Source: an uncultured Campylobacter sp. (GTDB taxonomy: Bacteria; Campylobacterota; Campylobacteria; Campylobacterales; Campylobacteraceae). From it: a DNA stretch of 11,675 bases. Made by a program: the position numbers and the translations under genes. Location: assembly GCF_938045205.1 (NCBI RefSeq), contig NZ_CALIMY010000047.1, positions 1 to 11,675 of the forward strand, written 5' to 3'. Positions 1 to 6,566 of the stretch are shown here, piece by piece (within the stretch, counting starts at the first letter, position 1; the number at the start of each line of letters is the position of its first letter). The notes beneath the pieces are model-generated. The model was not told the origin of the DNA, did not search any database, and saw nothing but the letters and a program-made list of their open reading frames with translations.

Positions 1-111
1 AATTCCGCAAGACAAAATTTAGCGAGGCAAAATTCTGCAAACGGCGATTCGCAAAATTCCGTAAATTCTATAGCTTCCGCAAATTCCGCCGCCGCAAATT
101 CGGTGGGTGAG
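1..111 (+). repeat. Degenerate 15-bp repeat coding for an Asn-Ser-Ala-rich linker
   Basis: The reading frame shows five-residue units N-S-A-R-Q, N-L-A-R-Q and N-S-A-N-G at 1-15, 16-30 and 31-45. They are followed by shorter and degenerate N-S units, and again by 15-base units at 82-96 and 97-111. Each unit begins with AATTC or a close variant. Asn-Ser pairs continue to about base 165. The array runs off the left edge, so its true length is unknown. It lies wholly inside the linker of the deacetylase-family protein. Confidence 0.6.
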
Positions 112-894
112 GGACCTGACGTAAATTTTACCGCAGTAAATTCCGCGCCAGAAAATTCCATAAATTCTACTGCACAAAGTCCTGCTTCCGGCAGCGCAGA
201 CGATCTTTCTAAATCGCCGCGCAAGGCTTTGCCCGCAGGCTCTCGCGCAAAGTTAGCGATCATCATCGACGACGTAGGCACCGACGAGCAGGCGCAAAAG
301 ATCGCCGCTCTTCCCGTGCGCGTGACGCCGTCCATCTTCCCGCCCGAGTATCAGCGCAAGGACACGCGCTCGCTCGCTCGCGGCTTTGAGCATTACGCGA
401 TCCACCTGCCGATGGAGGCAAGCTCTGCTAAAAATAATTCCGCGACGCTGCGAGCTTCGGATAACTACGAGAAGTTGCGAGGCGTCATAGCCAAGCTGCG
501 CGCGGACTTTCCGAACGCTAAATTTATAAACAACCACACCGGTTCTAAATTTACCGCCGACGAGCGCGCGATGCAAAACCTACTGCGCGCGATGAACGAG
601 TATGGATTTTTATTTATCGACTCGCGCACGAGCCCCGCTACCAAGGCTAAGGCGGCGATGAAGGGGTTTGGCATGCGATACGTGCATCGCGATGTGTTTT
701 TAGATAATCAAAACAGCGTCGCCGCGGTGCGCAAAAAGCTGCGCGAAGCCGTGATGCTTGCTAAAAAGCAGGGTTACGCCATCGCTATCGGCCATCCCAA
801 AAGCTCCACTCTGCGCGCGCTTGCAAACAGCGCCGACATCCTAGGCGAGGTCGATTTGGTCTATTTGGACGAAATTTATGAGTACTACGAGTGA
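1..894 (+). CDS. Divergent polysaccharide deacetylase (YibQ-like), 5' end outside window
   Basis: The frame is open from base 1 to the TGA at 892-894, so the gene begins upstream. The GTG at 103 is only an internal codon. About 80 codons of low-complexity Asn/Ser/Ala sequence act as a linker, probably between an N-terminal membrane anchor (not seen) and the catalytic-fold domain. The domain starts at about base 247 and carries the usual landmarks of the divergent polysaccharide deacetylase family (PF04748, COG2861): KLAIIIDDVG (247-279), HLPMEA (403-420), NNHTGSKFT (529-555), FIDSRTSP (613-636), RDVFLDN (688-708) and AIGHP (784-798). The family has a NodB-like fold and is envelope-associated; its exact substrate is not established. 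The last 17 bases overlap dprA, which suggests translational coupling. From memory, the same gene order with dprA and ruvX occurs in C. jejuni (Cj0633-Cj0635). The family call is secure, the activity is not. Confidence 0.9.
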   Translation, partial: NSARQNLARQNSANGDSQNSVNSIASANSAAANSVGEGPDVNFTAVNSAPENSINSTAQSPASGSADDLSKSPRKALPAGSRAKLAIIIDDVGTDEQAQKIAALPVRVTPSIFPPEYQRKDTRSLARGFEHYAIHLPMEASSAKNNSATLRASDNYEKLRGVIAKLRADFPNAKFINNHTGSKFTADERAMQNLLRAMNEYGFLFIDSRTSPATKAKAAMKGFGMRYVHRDVFLDNQNSVAAVRKKLREAVMLAKKQGYAIAIGHPKSSTLRALANSADILGEVDLVYLDEIYEYYE

Positions 895-1666
895 GCTCGG
901 TTTTAAAATTCCAAGTTTAAGAAGGCTCGGTGCGAGCGAGCCCGCGCAGCTGTATTTTAGGGGCGAGCCGGCGGTGCTGCAAAAGCGTCGCATCTCGATA
1001 GTGGGCTCGCGCAAGATGAGCGTTTATACTAAAAATTTGATCCTGCGCCTTTCGCGCGCTTTGAGCGATGCGGACTTTTGCGTCGTAAGCGGCGCGGCGA
1101 TCGGTTGCGACATAGCCGCGCATGAAGGGGCGTTTCCAAACACGATCGCGGTTTTTGGAAACGGCCTTGATCAAATTTATCCCGCGCAAAACGCCGCCAT
1201 GATCGGCAAAATTTATGAGCGTAGCCTCGCGCTTAGCGAGTATGAGGACGGCGTGAGCGCGCGCGGATTTCAGTTTTTGCAGCGCAACCGTATCGTCGTG
1301 GCTCTGTCCGAGGCGCTGATCGTCGCTCAGGCAGAGCCCCGCAGCGGCTCGCTGCAAAGTGCGCGCCTGGCTCGCGAGATGGGCGTGCCCGTGTACGTGC
1401 TGCCGCACCGAATGGACGAGAGCGCGGGCACGAATGATCTGCTCGCAAAATCTCAGGCGCGACTGATCGCGGATTTTGGGGAGTTTGTCGCGTCTTTGGC
1501 TCCGCAGACGACGCAAAACACTGAGCGCGCGCAGGATGAGGTGATGGAATTTTTAGCGCTAAATTCCGATCTGCAAGCGGCGATCGAGCGCTTCGGCGAT
1601 AAAATTTACGAATACGAGCTTGAAGGCAGGATCGAAATTTTAGGCGCAAAGATCGTGGCAAAGTAG
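878..1666 (+). CDS. dprA: DNA processing protein DprA (natural transformation)
   Basis: DprA binds incoming single-stranded DNA in the cytoplasm and loads RecA during natural transformation. This 262-residue protein has the Rossmann-like DprA domain: IVGSR at 41-45, SGAAIGCDIAAH at 71-82 (family form SGxAxGID-AH), FGNGLDQIYPAQN at 93-105, RNRIV at 136-140, SGSL at 156-159 and a GxPVYVLP strand at 169-176. The C-terminal 40 residues (YEYELEGRIEILGAKIVAK) resemble a shortened winged-helix segment. There is no obvious N-terminal SAM domain, so the protein is near the short end of the family. The ATG overlaps the upstream gene by 17 bases and has only a weak Shine-Dalgarno match, as expected of a coupled start. 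A 48-base GC-rich stem follows the stop codon directly. Confidence 0.93.
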   Translation: MSTTSELGFKIPSLRRLGASEPAQLYFRGEPAVLQKRRISIVGSRKMSVYTKNLILRLSRALSDADFCVVSGAAIGCDIAAHEGAFPNTIAVFGNGLDQIYPAQNAAMIGKIYERSLALSEYEDGVSARGFQFLQRNRIVVALSEALIVAQAEPRSGSLQSARLAREMGVPVYVLPHRMDESAGTNDLLAKSQARLIADFGEFVASLAPQTTQNTERAQDEVMEFLALNSDLQAAIERFGDKIYEYELEGRIEILGAKIVAK

Positions 1667-1714
1667 CCGGCGGCAGGCGCTTGCTCGCCGTGATTTAATC
1701 GGCGCGCTCGCCGG
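1667..1714 (+). terminator. Two-tier GC-rich stem-loop directly after dprA
   Basis: The outer arms CCGGCG (1667-1672) and CGCCGG (1709-1714) are perfect complements. Inside them CGCCG (1686-1690) pairs with CGGCG (1700-1704) around a nine-base loop, extended by a further GC pair beyond one mismatch. The structure starts at the base after the dprA stop. No T-run follows, so it is at best an atypical terminator; it may instead stabilise the 3' end of the message. The pairing is seen directly, the function is inferred. Confidence 0.35.
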
Positions 1715-1850
1715 TACGGCTTATTTGCACGGCGCGTAGTCTGCGCGGTCGGAGTTTAAATTTAGAAAAAGGCGGCTCGGTAAAATTTTACCTTCTGCAA
1801 GTAGCACTTGAGCTTAAAACAAACCCGCGCGGCTTGCCGAAGCCGAACTA

Positions 1851-1857
1851 AAAAGGA
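1851..1857 (+). promoter_or_regulatory. Ribosome binding site that supports the TTG start of ruvX
   Basis: AAAAGGA ends six bases before the TTG at 1864. A nearby ATG at 1857 is in another frame, and no in-frame ATG lies upstream that would keep the conserved N-terminus MIVAIDLG. A small perfect hairpin (CGGCTT, loop GCCG, AAGCCG; 1830-1845) lies just upstream of the site and could influence its access. Confidence 0.7.
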
Positions 1858-1863
1858 TGAAAT

Positions 1864-2256
1864 TTGATAGTTGCGATCGATCTTGGGCTTAAACGTATCG
1901 GCGTGGCGGCGGCACCGGATGATAAGACGCCGCTTCCGTGCGAGCCGATCCTGCGCAAAAACCGCACCCAAGCCGCGCGCGAGCTAAGCGAGCTGCTGCG
2001 CGAAAAGGGCGCCAGCGTGCTCGTGCTGGGCGTGCCGCGCGGCGGGGCGAGCGAGGAGGAGATGAGCAGGCGCATACAACACTTCGCCTCGCTGCTGGAT
2101 TTTGACGGCGAGATAAAATTCCAAGACGAGAGCTTTTCGAGCGCCGAGGCGGCGGAGTTTGCGAGCAAAGGCGCTAAGAGCGGCGGCAAGGATCCGCGCT
2201 TTGATAGCATCGCCGCGATGATAATTTTGCAGAGATTTTTGGCGAGCAAGGGCTAG
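1864..2256 (+). CDS. ruvX: RuvX / YqgF family Holliday junction resolvase-like protein
   Basis: At 130 residues this is a typical-length YqgF/RuvX protein, a cytoplasmic RNase H-fold enzyme. Proposed roles for the family are Holliday junction resolution and trimming of 16S pre-rRNA ends. The RuvC-like acidic positions are all present: Asp6 in AIDLGLKRIGVA, Glu89 in FQDESFSS and Asp114 in KDPRFDSIAAMIILQRFL. The central strand VLVLGVPRG (53-60) is also typical. Translation starts at TTG with a good AAAAGGA site. The gene is 197 bases from dprA, farther than I would expect for this gene pair. The gap contains a GC-rich stem, the palindrome GGTAAAATTTTACC (1779-1792) and a hairpin before the ribosome binding site, so ruvX may be transcribed partly on its own. 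Confidence 0.92.
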   Translation: MIVAIDLGLKRIGVAAAPDDKTPLPCEPILRKNRTQAARELSELLREKGASVLVLGVPRGGASEEEMSRRIQHFASLLDFDGEIKFQDESFSSAEAAEFASKGAKSGGKDPRFDSIAAMIILQRFLASKG

Positions 2257-2702
2257 GCGCGTGCGTGGCAACTCAATTTGCGCGCGGCTGCGCAAGAGAG
2301 AATTGCCATTCGTCTGTTTTGCCGATCACTTAATGCTTGCAAAATTTTATCTTGCCCGCCTAAACGGACGGAATTTATGCGCGCCGAAAGTCGGTAAAAT
2401 TTTATCGTCCACTAAGGTTTGGCAGAATTTTACTTTGCCTGCAAAGAGCCTGCGGAATTTATTTTGGCGGTAGCCGTAAAATTACTCCATAGACAGTCAA
2501 ACCAAGCGAGATTGACAGCGATTTAAGTTTTAAACGGCGAGGTTTATGCATTTTGGCGATTTGTGTTTGCGCGCACGGCTGCTATTTTAAGTTTTTTCAA
2601 GGTCTATTTAGACGCAAAGAACGCTAAGCAAAATTGCAAAAACGCGGATGCATCATAGAACAGGGTGTAAATTTTGAGATAGATTTCATTTAGGGAGCGG
2701 TT
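2257..2702 (+). other. Non-coding stretch between ruvX and the EthD-family gene
   Basis: I see no convincing gene in these 446 bases. A 70-codon open frame from the GTG at 2261 has no Shine-Dalgarno site and is built largely from A/T words (K-I-L and N-F runs), so I do not call it. What stands out is a nested hairpin at 2266-2308, the palindrome TAAAATTTTA at 2395-2404 and a small inverted repeat GTCTA-TT-TAGAC at 2602-2613. A promoter for the downstream gene is expected near 2650-2680, but only weak A/T-rich candidates are visible. Confidence 0.6.
2266..2308 (+). terminator. Nested hairpin after ruvX, possible transcript end
   Basis: TGGCAA (2266-2271) pairs with TTGCCA (2303-2308), CTC (2272-2274) with GAG (2296-2298), and TTGCGC (2278-2283) with GCGCAA (2290-2295), leaving a six-base loop. 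This gives 15 nested pairs with two small bulges, starting ten bases after the ruvX stop. A short TGTTTTG follows at about 2315-2321, weak for a classical U-tract. It is a plausible but imperfect intrinsic terminator. Confidence 0.4.
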
Positions 2703-3071
2703 ATGTTTAAGATCACGATGTTAGTAAAAAAGGCGCCGGGTATCACGCAGCAGGAGTTTGTGGCACACTGGGCGGCGCATTCACAAAAGGTTTTGGCTAA
2801 TCAAAAGGCACTAAATATCGTCCGCTATGCAAAAACTATGCCCGTCTTTCCAGAGGGACAGAGCACCAGGCGCGAGACGGCGGCGTTTAGCTACGATGCG
2901 ATGGGCGAGCTGTGGTATGAGAGCGTGCAGACGTTTGCGGAGGCACGAAACAGCGAGACGGCGCGAGTGGTGCTAGCTGAGCTGATGGCGGACGAGGCGA
3001 GGTTTTGCGATATGAAAAACTCCGTGATGTGGTTCGGCGAGGAGGAGGCTGTGATAGAGTTTGAGCGCTAG
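2703..3071 (+). CDS. EthD-domain protein (dimeric alpha/beta barrel)
   Basis: This is a 122-residue single-domain protein of the EthD family (ferredoxin-like dimeric alpha/beta barrel). The match rests on the N-terminal strand FKITMLVKKAPGITQQEFVAHW, in which the KxxPGxxxEEF and W-x-x-H (Trp23, His26) positions fit. It also rests on the central YDAMGELWYES (64-74) and the C-terminal DEARFCD followed by WFGEEEAVI. Family members have varied or unknown roles; the founding EthD is needed for ethyl tert-butyl ether degradation in Rhodococcus. No substrate can be named here. There is no signal peptide, so it is cytoplasmic. The start has a clear AGGGAG site five bases upstream. It stands alone, with long non-coding DNA on both sides and no neighbour that hints at a pathway. 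Confidence 0.82.
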   Translation: MFKITMLVKKAPGITQQEFVAHWAAHSQKVLANQKALNIVRYAKTMPVFPEGQSTRRETAAFSYDAMGELWYESVQTFAEARNSETARVVLAELMADEARFCDMKNSVMWFGEEEAVIEFER

Positions 3072-3073
3072 GG

Positions 3074-3088
3074 AGCGCGGCTTGCGCT
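3074..3088 (+). terminator. Short hairpin after the EthD-family gene
   Basis: AGCGC (3074-3078) pairs with GCGCT (3084-3088) around a five-base loop, two bases after the stop codon, and is followed by TTTG. Two G-T wobbles could lengthen the stem. It is short with a poor T-run, so it is a weak terminator candidate. Confidence 0.3.
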
Positions 3089-3303
3089 TTGCAGCGAATA
3101 AAATTTTGAAGCGAAGCTCTTTAAATAGATAGAAATTCTACGTGGCATTTGGGTTTTAAAACTATCAGAATTTTACGAGCTGGGCTTGCGCGGCTGAAAT
3201 CGTAATCGCAGTCTACATAGATGAAATTTACGTACGCTATACAGATACTGCGCGGCCTAAATTATTTTAAGGCTCATATATCTAAGTGGTGTAGATCTAA
3301 GAA

Positions 3304-3363
3304 GCCTGGGTATTGGAGCCAAAACGCCTAAAGACGCATTACGCTTGCGATTTTGGCATAGGC
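3304..3363 (+). other. Stem-loop in non-coding DNA, possible structured RNA
   Basis: GCCAAAACGC (3318-3327) and GCGATTTTGGC (3347-3357) form ten pairs with one bulged A around a 19-base loop. GCCT (3304-3307) and AGGC (3360-3363) can close the base. The T-run is inside the stem and not after it, so this is not an ordinary terminator. Neither a convincing promoter nor homology to a known RNA was recognised; only the pairing is direct evidence. Confidence 0.3.
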
Positions 3364-3695
3364 AAGCCGATTTCTAAGATAAAATTTAAAGGCTGGCGGC
3401 GTAAAATTTTTTAAAATTTCTAAGCAGCAATGTGAAATTTTCAAAAATTTTCTATGGCGCGGCAAGATGCTTGTCACGGGTTTGGTGCGCGACAAAATAT
3501 TTTATGCACTAAATTATCGCTCTGATAAATCGCCATTGCAGAGGCTGCAGGTGCTTAAGACCTTAAGGATTAAATACGTTTTAGTCCTATTATAAAATAC
3601 TATAGCCGTGGACAGTCATATAGACGTGCGAGTAAAAAAGTGGGATAGCCAGCCATAAAAACAATCTTGCAAGTAAAATTTTAATTTGTCTTTTT

Positions 3696-3767
3696 AAAAT
3701 TCCGCTCAAAGTTCCGTTTAAAATTTTATTTAAAATTTTGCTTGGGATTTTGATAGGAATTTTGCAA
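3696..3767. repeat. Degenerate 12-bp tandem repeat, about six units
   Basis: Reading 12 bases at a time from 3696 gives AAAATTCCGCTC, AAAGTTCCGTTT, AAAATTTTATTT, AAAATTTTGCTT, GGGATTTTGATA and GGAATTTTGCAA, and a poorer seventh unit to 3779. The pattern is roughly RRRATTYYGYTT. Translated on the minus strand it gives a four-residue period (KIPI, KIPS, KILN, KILN, GTLS, GILK), which explains the spurious open frame there. It ends about 60 bases before the Sel1 promoter. Confidence 0.5.
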
Positions 3768-3828
3768 AAATTCGCCGGAGATTTCACAGCTATTATCAAA
3801 AATTAAAATTTTATCCCTCGCTTTTTGC

Positions 3829-3834
3829 TATAAT
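3829..3834 (+). promoter_or_regulatory. -10 box of a sigma-70 promoter for the Sel1-like gene
   Basis: TATAAT lies in the context TTTTTGCTATAATTAT, the T-rich extended -10 form common in Campylobacter and Helicobacter, where a -35 box is usually not conserved. It is 27 bases before the ATG at 3862. A strong AAGGAG ribosome site (3851-3856) lies between, five bases from the start. Confidence 0.75.
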
Positions 3835-3861
3835 TATTTTTAAAATTTAAAAGGAGCAAAA

Positions 3862-4548
3862 ATGAAAATTTTAGTGTCGATTACCGCACTAATCGTAGCA
3901 GCCTACTTGCTCGCGCAGATATTTTTCCCGCAGGGGGTCTCGTTTGTCGGATGCGGCGTCGGTAGGGCTAATTCGTGCGAAGACTACGGAGCATATTTGC
4001 TTGAGGAGCGCGATTATGAGGCAGCGAAAAAGCCGTTTGAAAAAGCTTGCGAAGCGGGGCTGGAAAATAGCTGTGCTATCGCGGGAGATTTATATTACGA
4101 CGAGCAAAATTTATATAAAACTACGAAAGATAAGGGCAAGTCCGCGCGGTTTTATTCCAAAGCGTGCGAGCTTGGAGCTGCCAAAGCTTGCTACAACGCC
4201 GCGATAATCTCTTATAAAAATGCTGATAAGAAAAATACGTTCGCATTTTTTGCCAAATCATGCGATTTGGGACTAGGCGAGGGCTGCTTAAACGCTGCGG
4301 TCGCTAGCTACGAAGAGAAAGACTATCAGGGCGCTCTTAAGTTTTTCCTCAAATCTTGCGATGCTGCTTTGGCGGAGGGATGCCAAAGGGTCGGGCTAGC
4401 GTATTCAAAAAAGGAATTTGGCGAGCCGGATCTGGATAAGGCGATGATCTACTACGACAAAGCCTGCAAGCTGGGAGCTGAGTTTAGCTGCAATGTAGTA
4501 GCCGCGATGAATAAAATAAATGCAAGCGAGGCTAATGCGACTAAATAG
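3862..4548 (+). CDS. Exported or membrane-anchored Sel1/Hcp-like repeat protein
   Basis: At 228 residues this is a Sel1-like (alpha/alpha, TPR-related) repeat protein of the Helicobacter cysteine-rich protein type. Residues 1-21 (KILVSITALIVAAYLLAQIFF) form a signal peptide or N-terminal membrane anchor with no clear cleavage site. The rest is about five to six repeats of the form A-x2-F/Y-x-K-A/S-C-E/D-L/A-G. Twelve cysteines fall in six pairs with exactly C-x7-C spacing: 31/39, 63/71, 102/110, 134/142, 166/174 and 202/210. Repeat spacing is 32 to 39 residues. In Hcp proteins such pairs are disulfides that pin the helix pairs, so a periplasmic location is likely. The family binds peptides or other ligands and partners; the target here is unknown. 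It has its own strong promoter and ribosome site, and no operon partner. Confidence 0.88.
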   Translation: MKILVSITALIVAAYLLAQIFFPQGVSFVGCGVGRANSCEDYGAYLLEERDYEAAKKPFEKACEAGLENSCAIAGDLYYDEQNLYKTTKDKGKSARFYSKACELGAAKACYNAAIISYKNADKKNTFAFFAKSCDLGLGEGCLNAAVASYEEKDYQGALKFFLKSCDAALAEGCQRVGLAYSKKEFGEPDLDKAMIYYDKACKLGAEFSCNVVAAMNKINASEANATK

Positions 4549-5183
4549 ATAGCAGGGCTAGCTAGATGATAATACGGCGAGATCGAAATTAGCGTAGAAA
4601 TTTTGCGGAGCTTTATGGGATTTTATGAAATTTCGTGAAATTTTGTCTTTAAATTTTATTGCTGAAATTTCGCATATTGCGATAATAGCGGTAGATAGTG
4701 ATTTTAAAATTTCAGTATTTTGGAAGTTAGAATTTAATCTATGCTGTGGATTTTATTGACAGAATTTTAACTTGTCATAGACTTATCCATCGCGATATAG
4801 GGATTTAATCATAATCTTAGTGCATCCCTGAAAGAGAAAAAATTGTGCAAACTAGCGAGTAGCTATGTAATCACAGCTGATATGGCAAAAATATCCGAAG
4901 AAGATCGCACGGGATAATTAATTTGCGAAGTAAATAAAATCAATTCACAAGGGAATGGGAATCTATCAATAAACAAGTGAAATTATTCATTGCAAAGCAA
5001 GCAAAATCGATCTGTAAATGGGTAGATCAAGCTTAAAACTAACTCGAAGTAGCCTGCAAATAAGCTAAATTGCAAGCAAGATAAATTTTAAGCAGGCATA
5101 TTGTAAGAAAGTAAAATTTTAGATGAGATAAGTGGGATAAATCGATTTCAAATCACCGTAGAAGTTGGATGAAGATTTTAATT
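4549..5183 (+). other. 635-base A/T-rich non-coding stretch between convergent genes
   Basis: This lies between the 3' ends of the Sel1-like gene and glcD, which face each other. I find no gene. Words such as GAAATTTCG and GCAAGCAA recur, a TAAAATTTTA palindrome is at 5112-5121, and GATCT / AGATC (near 5009-5028) could form a weak stem. No classical terminator is apparent for either gene. One open frame at 4801-4917 reads as plausible protein but has no proper start. The stretch may hold decayed coding sequence. Confidence 0.55.
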
Positions 5184-6566
5184 TTAAAGCCCCATTTTTC
5201 CGGGATTTAAGATGCCTTTTGGATCGAAAGCCCTTTTGATTGCGCGAAATAGCTCCATCTCTGCTGCGCTAAAAGCTAGTGGCATAAATTCTGCTTTGCT
5301 TAGTCCGATGCCGTGCTCGCCGCTGAGTGTACCGCCAAGACCAACTGCAGCTTTGAAAATTTCGGTGATCGCGTCATGTCCGCGTCGCACCTGAGCTTCA
5401 TCTTTTTTGTCGGCGACCATGACGTTGGTGTGGACATTGCCATCGCCCGTGTGCCCGAAGCAGGGCACGCGCACGCCGTATTTATCGCCGATGCGCGCGA
5501 TACGGCGCAGTAGTTCGGGCAGCTGCGAGCGCGGGACGGTGATGTCCTCATTTAGCTTAAGCGTGCCGTAGATATTGATCGCCTGCGAGCAGTTGCGTCT
5601 CGCAAACCAAATGCCCGCACGCTCTTCTTCGCTTTCTGCGATGCGAAAGTCGCTCGCGCCGTTTTGAACGAAAATTTCTTTTATGAGCGCGAGCTCCTCC
5701 AAAAGCACTGCTTCTAAATTGCCGTCTGTTTCGCAGATCAAAATCGCGCCCGCGCCCTTCGGCAAGCCTTTGTGAAATTTCTCCTCGACCGCGGCTATGC
5801 ACAGCGCGTCTAAAAATTCCATCGCCACGGGCGTAATACCGGCAGCCATCGTCTTATACACGGCATTCATTGCCGCATCTACGCTAGGAAAGACGCCCAT
5901 CGCAGTCTTTTTAAGCTTTGGCATCGGGATTAGTTTGAGCGTGATTTCGGTGATGATGGCAAGCGCACCTTCGCTTGCGATTAAAATTCCTGCCACGTTG
6001 AAGCCTGCGACATCTTTGATAGTGCGTTTGCCCGCTCGGATCACCTCTCCATTAGGCAGTACCGCACGCAGTGCCATTACGTAGTCTTTGGTGATGCCGT
6101 ATTTTGCGGCGCGCATACCGCCGGAGTTTTCGGCAACATTGCCTCCTAGCGTGGAATAATCCTGGCTTGCGGGATCGGGCGGATAAAAAAGCCCGCGCGC
6201 TGCGGCTGCTTTTTGCAGATCGATATTTATGCAGCCGGGTTGGACTACGGCGAGTAGATTTTGCATGTCGATTTCTAGAATTTTATTCATATGTTTTTCA
6301 AATGCCAAAATCACTCCGCCGTTTGCGGCTAAAGATCCACCAGTAAAACCGCTACCTGCGCCTCTTGGAACTATGGGGATTAAATTTTCATTGCAGAATT
6401 TTAAAATTTGACTGACATCGTCCTCACTTCGCGGGAAAAGCACGCCGTCCGGCAGACAGCGCTTTTTTGTCGCGTCGTAGCAGTATGCCGTGCGATGAGC
6501 CTCGTCAAAATAGGCATTATCCGCGCCTAATAGATTTGTAAAAAACGCTTGCGCGGCGCTATTCAT
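5184..6566 (-). CDS. glcD: FAD-linked 2-hydroxyacid dehydrogenase, GlcD family
   Basis: This 460-residue protein has the usual length and architecture of GlcD and D-lactate dehydrogenase-type flavoproteins. An FAD-binding PCMH domain comes first: PRGAGSGFTGGSL at 67-79, PPDPAS at 129-134, GGNVAENSGG at 141-150, DVAGFN at 185-190. The FAD-oxidase C-terminal domain follows: EDITVP at 340-345, GHTGDGNVHTN at 371-381, GTLSGEHGIG at 412-421, FDPKGILNPGKM at 447-458. His372, His379 and Glu417 fit the metal and substrate site. The family oxidises 2-hydroxyacids such as glycolate or D-lactate and passes electrons to the respiratory chain. No GlcE or GlcF partner is in the window, so the exact substrate is open. 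The ATG overlaps the upstream gene by eight bases with a poor ribosome site, indicating coupled translation. Confidence 0.92.
   Translation of the reverse strand: MNSAAQAFFTNLLGADNAYFDEAHRTAYCYDATKKRCLPDGVLFPRSEDDVSQILKFCNENLIPIVPRGAGSGFTGGSLAANGGVILAFEKHMNKILEIDMQNLLAVVQPGCINIDLQKAAAARGLFYPPDPASQDYSTLGGNVAENSGGMRAAKYGITKDYVMALRAVLPNGEVIRAGKRTIKDVAGFNVAGILIASEGALAIITEITLKLIPMPKLKKTAMGVFPSVDAAMNAVYKTMAAGITPVAMEFLDALCIAAVEEKFHKGLPKGAGAILICETDGNLEAVLLEELALIKEIFVQNGASDFRIAESEEERAGIWFARRNCSQAINIYGTLKLNEDITVPRSQLPELLRRIARIGDKYGVRVPCFGHTGDGNVHTNVMVADKKDEAQVRRGHDAITEIFKAAVGLGGTLSGEHGIGLSKAEFMPLAFSAAEMELFRAIKRAFDPKGILNPGKMGL

Larger units (their letters stand above)
3072..3861 (+). other. 790-base A/T-rich non-coding stretch before the Sel1 gene
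   Basis: No credible gene is visible. It contains a short hairpin after the EthD-family gene (3074-3088), a longer stem-loop (3304-3363), a smaller hairpin (GGCAAG, loop ATG, CTTGTC; near 3461-3475), a degenerate 12-bp tandem repeat (3696-3767), three TAAAATTTTA palindromes (3674, 3719, 3804) and the promoter of the Sel1 gene (3829-3834). A 69-codon minus-strand frame (3590-3799, TTG start) is created by the tandem repeat. A 36-codon plus-strand frame (3221-3331) lacks a ribosome binding site. Confidence 0.6.

Noticed and set aside
103..105. GTG as the start of the deacetylase-family gene
   Set aside because: The frame stays open to base 1 with the same repeat composition, there is no ribosome site, and the product would lack the export signal expected for the family.
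2261..2473. 70-codon plus-strand open frame with GTG start after ruvX
   Set aside because: No ribosome binding site, composition made of recurrent A/T words, and its beginning lies inside a hairpin; no family resemblance.
3221..3331. 36-codon plus-strand frame starting at ATG, basic peptide
   Set aside because: No Shine-Dalgarno site and no clear promoter; it ends inside the 3304-3363 stem-loop. Length is within chance, although ribosome profiling could revisit it.
3590..3799. 69-codon minus-strand frame with a hydrophobic C-terminal stretch
   Set aside because: TTG start with the nearest purine-rich site 14 bases away; most of its sequence is the translation of the 12-bp tandem repeat.
4801..4917. 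38-codon open frame that reads like protein (KLASSYVITADMAKISEEDR)
   Set aside because: No ATG near its beginning, no ribosome site, stop codons on both sides; perhaps a gene remnant, but I cannot name a parent gene.
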